Positions 56,121 through 64,000 of a stretch of DNA of 64,000 nucleotides are shown here, one piece after another. This DNA is from Verrucomicrobiales bacterium. Lineage in GTDB: Bacteria; Verrucomicrobiota; Verrucomicrobiia; Verrucomicrobiales; V1-33. Location: positions 164,707-228,706 of the forward strand of contig JAQGPJ010000012.1 in the NCBI GenBank assembly GCA_028293125.1. Reading direction: 5' to 3'. Positions within the stretch are counted from its first letter, which is position 1. Each line of letters opens with the position of its first letter. The position numbers and the translations under genes were made by a program. Under the pieces are notes generated by a model. That model was given only the letters and a program-made list of their open reading frames with translations, was not told the origin of the DNA and made no database searches.

Positions 56121-57917
56121 ATGAAGCCGGTCCAATTTTTCCTCCTGCTGCTGCTTGTTCTGATGCTGGGGCTGCCGCAGCGGGCCACTGCGGACGGCAT
56201 GGTTTTCCGGCGGCCGCTGGTGGCGGAGGATCCGTGGATTCCCGATCAGCGGGCACTGCTGCACTGGATGCACGGTGAGGAGATCTTGGTGATCGAAACC
56301 TCCGTGAACGGAGGCGGCGGGGATCTCGCGTGGGTGGTGCCTCTGCCTTCACCGCCCGAGGTCGAGGAGGCTCCCCCGGCGCTCTTCCCCGCACTCGCCG
56401 AGACCTTCGGTCCGAAGGTGGAGGTCGAGACGCCGTGGTGGTTCCCGTTTCTTGGGCTTCCCTTTCTACGGTGGTGGTTTGGGCGGACAGCCTGCAGCCA
56501 GGGATTCCGTCTGGCCGTGATGGGGCTGATATGGATGGCAGCCCCGGCTTTGATTTTTGGGAAGCCCGCCGGGCAGGCTGACGCCGGCTCTCTGGCTATG
56601 TTGATCGTTATTCTGGCCGCGGCGCCAGTGGCCTGCCGTGTTCAAGGGGATGAGTGGCCGGCTTTCATATGGTTCGCACTCATATTGGGCGTAGGCCTGA
56701 TTCTTGTGATGGCGGGTTTTGGCAGCTACGGGAAAATCATGGCGGGCGGCGGGGTGCGGGTGCTGGGCATCACCCAGGCGGGGCGTTTTGATGTCACCAC
56801 GCTCCAAGCGGGGGACAGCGGCGCGCTCTCGGCATGGATGAGTGAGAATGATTTCCATCTGCCGGCGGAAACCCGGCCCGCGGTGGAGGCCTATGTGCGG
56901 GAGGGCTGGGTGTTTGCCGCCATGAAAGTTCGGCGCGCGGGAGAGCGCGGTTCCGGCCCGCTGCATCCTGTCACCTTCCGCTTCAAATCGGACAAACCCG
57001 TTTACCCCATGCGACTGACCGCCAGCGCCACCCAGGGGAAAGCTCTGGCTTTGGACCTTTTTGTCCTCGGACCGTCCACCGCCACCGTGCCCGGTATGGC
57101 TTTGAAACGGAGCAGCCTGACTTATGGTGACCGGGGTCCTGCCGGTGCGGCCAGCGGATCAGGCCGCACTCTGGCCGGGGCTCCTCTGGAAATCCGCCGT
57201 TGGTTCGGCGATGCCAACGTTGGCACCTGGCTGCGCGGGTCCATTCCGGCGGAGCAATTGAGCAGGGATGTCATGCCCGTCTGGATGGAAACCGTCCTGC
57301 ACGACCCGGAGGCGACCACGGTCAGCGGAGCCATCCACGCCGCGCTGAACCGGGCGGCGCTGGTGGTGCTCGCTTTTGGGATGTTGATCAGGCTGGAAGG
57401 AGCATGGAGGAACCGGAAAAATGACCGGAGCTGTCCGAGCTTTCGGTGGCGTGACGCCAGTCCCTTCCTGCTGTCCCTTGCCGTGACCGGTGTTGTCTGG
57501 AGCCTGGCTTACGGAACGTTTTTAAACACCGTCTCCATCAGACGGGGAGGCCGCCATCCGGCGGGAAATTCTTATAACAGCAGTTTTTTGAAAAGCGCAT
57601 GGTTTGCCGGTTCACGATTTTCCCACGGTCTCCAGGGGCGTGGACGAAATGCTGCCCAGGAACCGGTGGATATGGCTGAAATGATCCGAAACGAATGGAG
57701 TGACGAGGTGTATGTCAACTCCGATGGTCCGCCTGATGAGCCTTCCCTCCTTTGCTCTGAGAATGAAAAGGGGACCACGGTCTGGTTCCAAGGCCCAAAA
57801 GGGGACAGGGTTCATCTCGCCACTTGGAAGACCGATGGCCGCTTGGATTTGCGTCCCGGACGCATTCCCGTCTGGGAGTTGCCTCCGGGAACGGTGGGTA
57901 ATTTTAACTGGCGGTAA
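56121..57917 (+). CDS. DUF2330-type membrane protein
   Basis: A 598-residue protein with a signal peptide (FFLLLLLVLMLGLPQRATAD) and an opening GMVFRRPLVAEDPWIPDQRA. The segment EILVIETSVNGGGGDLAWVV followed by PLPSPPEVEEAPPALF is the DUF2330 hallmark. About four membrane helices interrupt it (LAVMGLIWMAAPALIFG, LAMLIVILAAAPVAC, FALILGVGLILVMAGF and one near 435), and a soluble C-terminal part follows. DUF2330 proteins are exported; their role is unknown. The start is ATG 56121, directly after a GTG. The next gene is an MreB-like protein on the same strand. Confidence 0.8.
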   Translation: MKPVQFFLLLLLVLMLGLPQRATADGMVFRRPLVAEDPWIPDQRALLHWMHGEEILVIETSVNGGGGDLAWVVPLPSPPEVEEAPPALFPALAETFGPKVEVETPWWFPFLGLPFLRWWFGRTACSQGFRLAVMGLIWMAAPALIFGKPAGQADAGSLAMLIVILAAAPVACRVQGDEWPAFIWFALILGVGLILVMAGFGSYGKIMAGGGVRVLGITQAGRFDVTTLQAGDSGALSAWMSENDFHLPAETRPAVEAYVREGWVFAAMKVRRAGERGSGPLHPVTFRFKSDKPVYPMRLTASATQGKALALDLFVLGPSTATVPGMALKRSSLTYGDRGPAGAASGSGRTLAGAPLEIRRWFGDANVGTWLRGSIPAEQLSRDVMPVWMETVLHDPEATTVSGAIHAALNRAALVVLAFGMLIRLEGAWRNRKNDRSCPSFRWRDASPFLLSLAVTGVVWSLAYGTFLNTVSIRRGGRHPAGNSYNSSFLKSAWFAGSRFSHGLQGRGRNAAQEPVDMAEMIRNEWSDEVYVNSDGPPDEPSLLCSENEKGTTVWFQGPKGDRVHLATWKTDGRLDLRPGRIPVWELPPGTVGNFNWR

Positions 57918-58106
57918 CCGGAACTTGTTTGGATTTCGGGGCCGGGTGCTGTCCGAAGACTCCATGGAACGCCCGCCTCCGCTTCTCTGCGGACACTGCT
58001 TCCGACCGGGAAACCGCTGTATGGATGGCAATCCCCGTTCCGTCCGCGCCGGAGTTGGAGTTTTGCCGGGGTTGCACGGCTCGGGCTTCCGGGCACACTG
58101 AAAGGA

Positions 58107-59039
58107 ATGACTTTGCTGCGCACTCCCGATCTTGCTGTGGACCTTGGCACCGCCCGAATCCGGGTGGCCGGAGGCCGGACGGGGATTTGCGAACGTCCTG
58201 CGAATCCAGCCACGGGGGTGTCCATGGAACGGGGCGTGGTGGTCGATGCCAGCGCGGCGAGCCGGATACTCCATCCGATGTTCAAAGAGCGGCGGCGGCT
58301 TGGAGGTGCAAAGATGAGGGTTTTGGCATGCGCTCCCACGGATGTCTCGGCCTTGGAGCGCAATCTGGTCCGCTCATGCATCCTGGAGGCGGGTGCCACC
58401 TCGGTGATTATTGTGCCTGAGCCTTTGGCGGCGGCGGTGGGTTCCCATGTGGACATCGGCTCCCGCTACTCCAAGCTCATTGTGGATTTCGGGGACGGTG
58501 TCACCGACTGCGCCGTGATCAGCGATGGCCGGATCACCGCCTCCATGGCTGAACGGACCGGCTGCGCCGATCTCCGGCGGGTCATCCAGCGGTTTGCCGC
58601 CGATGTCACCGGCATGGTCATTTCCGACTCCGAGGCTGACCGTATCCTCCGGTCGCTCGGGACGGACTGGGAAAACCCGGTGATGGTGCAGGGCATCTCC
58701 TGCGGTCGGTGCTCCAGCGCCCCCATCCCGCCCGCCGACCTGTATGCCGAATTATGGCCTGTCATGGGCCTGATGCTCAGGCCGGTCAAAACCCTCCTTG
58801 AAAATCTGGACGCCGGCAAAGGCGCGGAGGTGATCGAGGACGGAATCTTTCTAACGGGCGGCGGAGCGCTGATTCACGGCATGAGGGAGGCGGTGGCCGT
58901 CGCCACGGGAATCGAGACCCGGGTGGTGAAGGATCCCCTCGGAGCGGTGATCCGCGGTGCCTGCCGTATGCTTCCATTCGCCAGCTGCCTCAATCTCTGG
59001 AAGATGTGGGGAACCCATCAGCGGACCTTCCCGGTTTGA
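58107..59039 (+). CDS. Divergent MreB-like actin homologue
   Basis: A 310-residue member of the MreB/Mbl actin family, shorter than the usual 335-350. The phosphate-1 loop is AVDLGTARIRVAG, phosphate-2 is LIVDFGDGVTDCAVIS (canonical Asp-Gly-Gly changed to Asp-Gly-Val), and the adenosine motif is GIFLTGGGALIHGMREAVA. The segment TGVSMERGVVVDASAASRIL fits MreB subdomain IB. The C-terminal LNLWKMWGTHQRTFPV is not MreB-like. It is probably a second, specialised actin homologue rather than the main rod-shape protein; mreC and mreD are not adjacent. Confidence 0.8.
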   Translation: MTLLRTPDLAVDLGTARIRVAGGRTGICERPANPATGVSMERGVVVDASAASRILHPMFKERRRLGGAKMRVLACAPTDVSALERNLVRSCILEAGATSVIIVPEPLAAAVGSHVDIGSRYSKLIVDFGDGVTDCAVISDGRITASMAERTGCADLRRVIQRFAADVTGMVISDSEADRILRSLGTDWENPVMVQGISCGRCSSAPIPPADLYAELWPVMGLMLRPVKTLLENLDAGKGAEVIEDGIFLTGGGALIHGMREAVAVATGIETRVVKDPLGAVIRGACRMLPFASCLNLWKMWGTHQRTFPV

Positions 59040-59687
59040 AGCGCTTGGCTTCAGCTCATCCCTTCCGGTCACCAGACGCTCCGCCACCTCCGCGCTGCAG
59101 CCTTGGTAACCAGGAATGGATCCAAAGGGGATCTTGCGCGGCAGGCCCGCATTACCCTGCTGCTTTCGCCGATTCCAGTTTTCTTTCCAGACCCCGCTCT
59201 TTTAAAAGCTTCCTCCTGAGCCGGGGTAAGGCTAAAACTTGGTCAGCCGCCTCCCTCAAAAGTCTCCTTTCACGGACAGCTTCAGCCAAGCTGGCTTTCC
59301 ACACTCACCCCAATCCGATGACCGGCACAGATTTCGCATCTCAGACACAATAAAATACATTATTGGAACGGCTGCCGGACGGGGAAAAGCGGGGCAGGAC
59401 AGGGAAAGAGGGTTCGCCCAGCATTTGGCACTCCTTTTACGGCTGTGCCTCCTGTCCTTGGCGGCCTGCCCTCAAATGTGGGCGGATGAGGTGCTGGCCC
59501 CTGATGGATACACACAGTGCATTTTTTGGCACTGGTGAAGAAAGGGACTGTTTTGCGCCGCACGCGTTTTCAGGCGCTGTCGCAGCCGGGGGCTGAAACA
59601 GCGCCTTCGCCTCATGCCGGGTTGTCGCGAGGATACCAGAATGATCCAGTCGGAGCGGAGGGAGATCAGTCCGGCCGGGATTCGCCT
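59040..59687. other. Gene-poor region between convergent genes
   Basis: About 650 bases. Several short frames exist; one ends in a signal-peptide-like stretch (LLLRLCLLSLAACPQMWADE, near 59430-59490) followed after 17 residues by a stop, which could be the relic of a secreted protein. No terminator, repeat or RNA structure was recognised. Confidence 0.4.
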
Positions 59688-60518
59688 TCAGCCCCTGCGG
59701 CGGCGTTTAAGCAGGCAGGCGGCGGCGGCGGGAAGAAGACAGCTCAGGGAACCGGGTTCAGGGACGGTGGCGATGCTGAAGTTGTCATAGCGCGCCGTGA
59801 AATTGTCCTTGCTGTAGGCCCCGGCGTCGGGCCTTCCGTAAACGACCAGCGATCCGCGCAGCAGAACATCCGAGGTGAAGCCCGCTTCAAAGGGAAAGGT
59901 TCCGTAGCCCGTGCCGTCCACCAGAAACGAGTAGGTGTTGGCGGCGAAATCCACGCTGATGCCCAGATTGTGCCACTCGTTCAGGCTGATGGGTTCGTTG
60001 ATGAGGGTCAGTCCATCGGCTCCGGTGCCGGTAAACCCGTAGACCCTGCCGTCGGAGGAGATGGACAGTTCGCCTACGGCCCCGTCAGCCGACCGGGCGG
60101 CGATGTTGGCGGTGAAGAAGTCGCCCGTCCCCAGCGGCGCTCCCTCCAGCATGACGTCGGAAGTGATGAGAACCGTGGAAAGGCCCGCTCCCGCATCGTA
60201 GTTCACAGGACGCCGGTAGGATCCCACCACCGCGTAGGGATCCACCTCAGGGGCCGCGGTCATGTCCGATCCCCGCACCAGAAGGGACTGGGCGCCGGTC
60301 GCCGCTGCAGCATCCGTGATGACCGCCGCCCCGGGATTCAGAAACGGCGGAATGGCAGCCCAGCCGTCCTGTCCGGGAAGCTGGCCTCCCGCAACAAAGG
60401 GCGGGTTTTCAAACCCTGTGTAATAGAGCTCTGCGGCCGGGGCGGCACCCGCCAAGGCGAAAAGCGCGAGGAGACAGGCGGAACCCGCGGCGGCGGGAGG
60501 GAAGACGGAATGTTTCAT
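59688..60518 (-). CDS. PEP-CTERM secreted protein
   Basis: A 276-residue exported protein with a signal peptide (ACLLALFALAGAAPAAE) and a canonical C-terminal PEP-CTERM tail (VPEPGS, hydrophobic segment, KRRRR). The mature part is a beta-sandwich of the LamG-like type seen in many PEP-CTERM proteins: YYTGFENPPFVAGGQLPGQD at the start, EPISLNEWHNLGISVDFAAN in the middle and NFTARYDNFSIATVPEPG at the end. It would be sorted to the cell surface by an exosortase, which is not in the window. The start is ATG 60518. Confidence 0.88.
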   Translation of the reverse strand: MKHSVFPPAAAGSACLLALFALAGAAPAAELYYTGFENPPFVAGGQLPGQDGWAAIPPFLNPGAAVITDAAAATGAQSLLVRGSDMTAAPEVDPYAVVGSYRRPVNYDAGAGLSTVLITSDVMLEGAPLGTGDFFTANIAARSADGAVGELSISSDGRVYGFTGTGADGLTLINEPISLNEWHNLGISVDFAANTYSFLVDGTGYGTFPFEAGFTSDVLLRGSLVVYGRPDAGAYSKDNFTARYDNFSIATVPEPGSLSCLLPAAAACLLKRRRRG

Positions 60519-60726
60519 AAATAAGTTGATGATGGAACAGGTGGCACCGCGGCGGCCGCGGCGGACGGGCGGGTATCGCCTCCCGCGTGTCATCATGAAG
60601 CGCGGGGATATCCCCCGGAGTAACATGCGCAAAACACTGCGCTTCATCAGACACCCCGGGCACGGTTTTTTCAGAAATTCCGCACTTCGGCTCCCTTGCA
60701 CTTTCCCTTGACGTTGGCTCCGGCCG

Positions 60727-61983
60727 CTACTTCACCAGATAGAATCTGGTTTGAATGCGCGGCGCTTCGCTGTCAATGAACCGGAACACTCCGGGGGTCA
60801 GTTGTGCCGCGGTCCCTATTTCAGCCCAGGCCTTCAAGTCAGTGGAGGCCTGCACGGAAAGCCGGTCATCCGCGGCTCCGACGCAGTCCAGTTGAAAACC
60901 ACCGTCTCCAAGGCGGGAAAAGCCGGTGATCCGGGGAGACGCGGTGCGCCGGAGGTAAATTCCCTCTCCTTTCGCCACAGCCGCCTGCAGACGGCCGTCC
61001 GCGGAGGAGGCGAGACCGGTCCACTCCAGAGCCGGAGAGACAGTAGGGGCCCAGGAACCGCCGCCGTCCCGGGAGGCGTAGATCGTTCCCCGCTGACCGT
61101 TGATCAGGGCGGCGGCGGCCACCAGCCTCAGGCCGTTCGCGGAGGATGCGACGGCGGTATAATTGTCGGAGGGGGCGGAGCTTCGCGTCCAAGTCAGAGC
61201 GCCGTCGATTGAAATGTAAACGGGTGCGTCCGGATAGGCATTGCTTACGGCGATAACCTTGGAGCCATCCGCCGAGGAGGCAACCGATGTCCATGCGGAG
61301 AAGGGCAGGCCCGTCGGCTTCCAAGTGATCCCCCCGTCCTGCGAAGAATAAGCGCGGGATTCCGGAAAGCTGTTGCTCACCGCCAGGCATTTCAGGCCAT
61401 TGGCCGAAATCGTTACCGAGGTCCAAGCCGACGCGGGAAGGCCGGTCCGCTTCCACGTCAAGCCCGCATCCCCCGACCGGTAAACAGGCCCGTCCGGGAA
61501 ATTGGCGCTGCTCAGCAGAAGCGTGTCACCGCTGGCCGAGGAGGCGAGCGAGGTCCAGAAGGACCCTGGAAAATCCGCCTTTTCCCAAGTGGCTCCGGCG
61601 TCTTTTGACCGGTAAACCAAGCCGCCTGGAAAATCATCGGCGGCAATGACGAGCCTGTTTCCGTCCGCGGAAGAAGTGACGGATGTCCACCCGGCAGCGG
61701 GGGCCGCGGTCTGAGTCCATGTGGCACCGGAATCAGCGGAGGTGTAAACCGGATGAAGTTCCGGATCCACGGGGCTGCGGGCAACCGCGACAAGTTTCAC
61801 TCCGTCGGCGGAGCAGGCGACCGAGGTCCAAGCGCTGTCAGGCGCGGTTGTTTTAAGCCACTCCTGCGCGGTCGCCGGCCTGTGGGTGCAGGCGCTCAGC
61901 ACAAGGGTAAGGGACAACCGCGGGAGAACCGAACCGCGTGACCCGGGCGGCGCGGCGGGAGGGCGGCGTGCGGTGTTTGCCAC
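60727..61983 (-). CDS. Lipoprotein with BNR-like propeller repeats
   Basis: A 418-residue protein with a lipobox (LVLSAC) after a basic N-terminus, so probably a lipoprotein. The body has about seven near-identical repeats of roughly 44 residues. Each has an Asp-box (SADSGATW, SKDAGATW, SGDAGLTW, SQDGGITW, SIDGALTW, SRDGGGSW) and a WTSVASSADG-type strand, the pattern of a beta-propeller. The C-terminal 70 residues (ITGFSRLGDGGFQLDCVGAA) form a separate beta domain. The start is GTG 61983; I found no ATG that keeps the lipobox. Function unknown. Confidence 0.78.
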   Translation of the reverse strand: MANTARRPPAAPPGSRGSVLPRLSLTLVLSACTHRPATAQEWLKTTAPDSAWTSVACSADGVKLVAVARSPVDPELHPVYTSADSGATWTQTAAPAAGWTSVTSSADGNRLVIAADDFPGGLVYRSKDAGATWEKADFPGSFWTSLASSASGDTLLLSSANFPDGPVYRSGDAGLTWKRTGLPASAWTSVTISANGLKCLAVSNSFPESRAYSSQDGGITWKPTGLPFSAWTSVASSADGSKVIAVSNAYPDAPVYISIDGALTWTRSSAPSDNYTAVASSANGLRLVAAAALINGQRGTIYASRDGGGSWAPTVSPALEWTGLASSADGRLQAAVAKGEGIYLRRTASPRITGFSRLGDGGFQLDCVGAADDRLSVQASTDLKAWAEIGTAAQLTPGVFRFIDSEAPRIQTRFYLVK

Positions 61984-62090
61984 AGGGATTGAGAGCGGAC
62001 GCGTCTTCGTGGTTTGATGGCGGGAATGGTGCGTGAGGTGCGGACGGGATAGGGAGAACAGAAAATCGGCTGAGGTAGCAGCGGGGTTTT

Positions 62091-64000
62091 TTATTTCGGG
62101 GGCGGAGCCGGCTCCGGCTGCCGCATGCTCTTCGCTTCATCCCGCAGGGCCTGCGCGTCTCCAGGGTGACCCGTTGCCTCATGGGAGTCGGCAAGGCTCT
62201 TCATCGCCTGAAGGATGTCGGGATGTCCGGGCGGAAAACGGCGGCGGCGGATGTCCAGAACCTCTTGGCGCAGCTTCAGCGCCCCGCTGTGACGACCGGC
62301 GTCAAACAGGGAGTCTGCCAGATCCTGCTTTGCCAGAACGGTGTCCGGATGGTCGGGGGGATAGGTCCGCAGGCGGATCTCCATCACCTCCTCCCGCAGC
62401 TTCAGTGCCCTCTCCCGCTGTCCCGCCGCAAAACAGGAGCCGGCCAGAAGATTGGCCGTCTTAAGGGTGGGGAGCTTATCCGGCCCGAAAACCTCACGGC
62501 TCAGGGTCAGCAGTTCCTCCTGCAGCTTCAGCGCTTCCCCGCTGCCTCCGGCTTTGGAAAGCATCAGCGCCAGATTGTCCATTGAATGGAGGGTATAGGG
62601 ATGACGCGGACCCAGTGTCCGGCGGCAGCCCTCCAGCACCTCCCTGCTGAGCCGGAGCGCGTCTTCGATCCGGCCTGCTTCGGCGAGGGAATTCACCAGA
62701 TCGGCCATCGCCCCCAGAGTATCCGAGTGGCCGGGACCAAGGATTTCAGTCCTCAGCTCCACCACCCGCCGGCGCAGGGCAAGTGCGTCCGGGCGGCGCA
62801 TGGAATCAAAATAGGAGCTGGCAAGAGCCTGCATGGCGCGAAGCGTCTGGAGATCCCTTTCGCCCAGAATGCGGGTGCTGAGTTCAACGGCGTCGCCGCG
62901 CAGGTTCAGGGCATCGCCGCGGCGTCCGGCATCTGAATAGCTGTTGGCCAGGTTGGTCATCGCCAGCAGCGTGTCCCAGTGCTCCGGGCCAAGCCGGGAG
63001 CGGCGTCCTGCGAGGACCTCCTCACGCAGTGCCAGCGCATCCGGTCCGCGGTCCGCCGCCTCAAGGATGTTCGCCAGGTTGGATACGGCGGTCAGCGTGT
63101 CCGGGTGGCCCGCTCCCTGAAGATCGCGCCGCAGCCGCACCAGTTCCTCGCCCAACTCCAGCGCCTCCCGCCTGCGCCCCGTGTCAAAATACGAACGCGC
63201 CAGATCCTGCATGGCCGCCAGTGTGTCCACATGACGCGGGCCTGAACGGCTCAGGTAAAAATCACGCACTTTTTCCTGAAGCGGAATTGCCGCCTGTGAC
63301 AGACCCAGAGCTGTGGCGGTGGAGCCGAGTGTGCGCCGCAGCTTTGCCCGCTGCTCGGGCTGGCCGGAGAGAGCGGTCTCAAGCCTTCGGGCCGCCCGTT
63401 CCAGCACTTCGGCGACGGTTATCGTGCGCCCGTCCCGCGCCGGGTCCGGGCTGCGGAAGGCCTCCACAAGAAATGACAACACCGCCTCCGCCTCCCCCCG
63501 GCGGTCCTCAGCCGCTTTTTCAGCTGTTCGCGCGCGCATGGCCTGATGGATACTCACTGCGGCTCCGGCGATCAGAACCGCTGAAAGGAGGGCCGCTGAA
63601 AAGAGGGCCGCGCGGTGGCGGCGGACAAATTTTTTCAGACGATAGGCGGTGCCGGGCGGCGCTGCGGACACCGCCTCCCCGGCCAGATGGCGGCGCAGGT
63701 CCTGCGCAAGGCCGTTGGCCGTCTCATAGCGGCGCGTCCGGTCCTTTTCGAGCGCCTTCATCACAATCCAGTCCAGATCGCCCCGCTGCAGCCCCGCGAT
63801 CTTTGCAGGGTCCGCTCCGCGGCGTCCCGCCACTTTGGTTCGTGTCTCCGCCGCCATCGTCTGCAGTGCGGTCGAGGGTTTGGGCGGCGTCTCCTCCCGG
63901 ATCAGGCGGCGCATCTCCTCCAGCCCCGCTTTCCTTAAAACCTCCGGGTCAAAGGGGGTGCGCCCGGTGAGCAGTTCGTAGAGGAGCACGCCCAGACTGT
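62091..64000 (-). CDS. Ser/Thr protein kinase with TPR repeats, C-terminal part
   Basis: The frame continues beyond the right edge. The visible end of the kinase domain reads SLGVLLYELLTGRTPFDPEV, and the DPAKIAGLQRGDLDWIVMKA segment with LEKDRTRRYETANGLAQDLR follows. A transmembrane helix (ALFSAALLSAVLIAGAAVSI) then separates it from a long outer part. That part has nine TPR units with a 42-residue period, each with a HPDTLxAMxxLA-type helix, as in kinesin-light-chain repeats. This architecture is common in Verrucomicrobiota and Planctomycetota and suggests a membrane sensor kinase. The catalytic loop is outside the window. Confidence 0.9.
   Translation of the reverse strand, partial: SLGVLLYELLTGRTPFDPEVLRKAGLEEMRRLIREETPPKPSTALQTMAAETRTKVAGRRGADPAKIAGLQRGDLDWIVMKALEKDRTRRYETANGLAQDLRRHLAGEAVSAAPPGTAYRLKKFVRRHRAALFSAALLSAVLIAGAAVSIHQAMRARTAEKAAEDRRGEAEAVLSFLVEAFRSPDPARDGRTITVAEVLERAARRLETALSGQPEQRAKLRRTLGSTATALGLSQAAIPLQEKVRDFYLSRSGPRHVDTLAAMQDLARSYFDTGRRREALELGEELVRLRRDLQGAGHPDTLTAVSNLANILEAADRGPDALALREEVLAGRRSRLGPEHWDTLLAMTNLANSYSDAGRRGDALNLRGDAVELSTRILGERDLQTLRAMQALASSYFDSMRRPDALALRRRVVELRTEILGPGHSDTLGAMADLVNSLAEAGRIEDALRLSREVLEGCRRTLGPRHPYTLHSMDNLALMLSKAGGSGEALKLQEELLTLSREVFGPDKLPTLKTANLLAGSCFAAGQRERALKLREEVMEIRLRTYPPDHPDTVLAKQDLADSLFDAGRHSGALKLRQEVLDIRRRRFPPGHPDILQAMKSLADSHEATGHPGDAQALRDEAKSMRQPEPAPPPK

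Noticed and set aside
59405..59435. A second sigma-54-like site (TGGCAC near 59427)
   Set aside because: The -12 half reads TTAC instead of TTGC, and no gene follows in a suitable place.
59239..59596. Two overlapping short plus-strand frames
   Set aside because: One ends soon after a signal-like stretch and the other has no family or start context. They were kept only as a note on the gene-poor region.

Overview
The window is GC-rich bacterial chromosome, densely coding on both strands, with no tRNA, rRNA, insertion sequence or CRISPR array that I could find. Lipid A kinase LpxK, a secretin-based type II secretion locus and many signal peptides point to a Gram-negative cell. A TIGR02597-type secreted protein, proteins with PEP-CTERM-like tails, WXXGXW repeats, a Ser/Thr kinase with TPR repeats and paired Gfo/Idh/MocA genes together suggest Verrucomicrobiota, probably the Verrucomicrobium/Prosthecobacter side. 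The phylum is an inference from family content.

Layout. 0-6 kb (minus strand): a partial secreted protein, then a chaperone block transcribed dnaK-groES-groEL, then infC. dnaK has a near-perfect sigma-54 type -24/-12 element. A palindromic repeat lies between dnaK and groES. 6.4-11.8 kb (minus): a membrane protein and an iron-sulfur assembly operon ordered Fur-type regulator, sufC, HicB-like small protein, sufB, sufD. 12-19.3 kb (plus): a WXXGXW-repeat protein with a long basic disordered tail, thrB, lpxK, a methyltransferase, a tiny secreted protein and a helical-repeat protein. 19.5-22.9 kb: dnaN and a pair of unknown membrane proteins. 23-25.5 kb (minus): iron-sulfur type cysH, rpmA-rplU and an MnmM-like methyltransferase.

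25.9-35.2 kb (plus) is the main system: nine consecutive genes for pseudopilins G, H, I, J and K, the L-like and M-like inner-membrane proteins, a GspC/PilP-like periplasmic protein and a large secretin, several joined by ATGA overlaps. The ATPase, the polytopic GspF and the prepilin peptidase are not in the window. Directly downstream are three secreted-protein genes (a TIGR02597-type protein and two tandem PEP-CTERM-like paralogues) in a patch of different codon use; they are plausible cargo or surface partners.

38-48.5 kb: phosphatidylserine decarboxylase translationally coupled to a proline-rich multi-pass membrane protein, a sugar isomerase/epimerase, two Gfo/Idh/MocA oxidoreductases, an acyl-activating enzyme with an apparently degenerate acyltransferase domain, and metF. 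48.6-64 kb: a frameshifted FG-GAP remnant, a sialidase, an RGG-rich 898-residue protein of unknown role, a GH39-like/SGNH hydrolase fusion, a DUF2330 membrane protein, a divergent MreB-like actin, a PEP-CTERM protein, a BNR-type lipoprotein, and the C-terminal part of a Ser/Thr kinase with nine TPRs that runs off the right edge.

A window-wide feature is that almost no start codon has a Shine-Dalgarno sequence. Leaders are often pyrimidine-rich instead; cysH is the clear exception.
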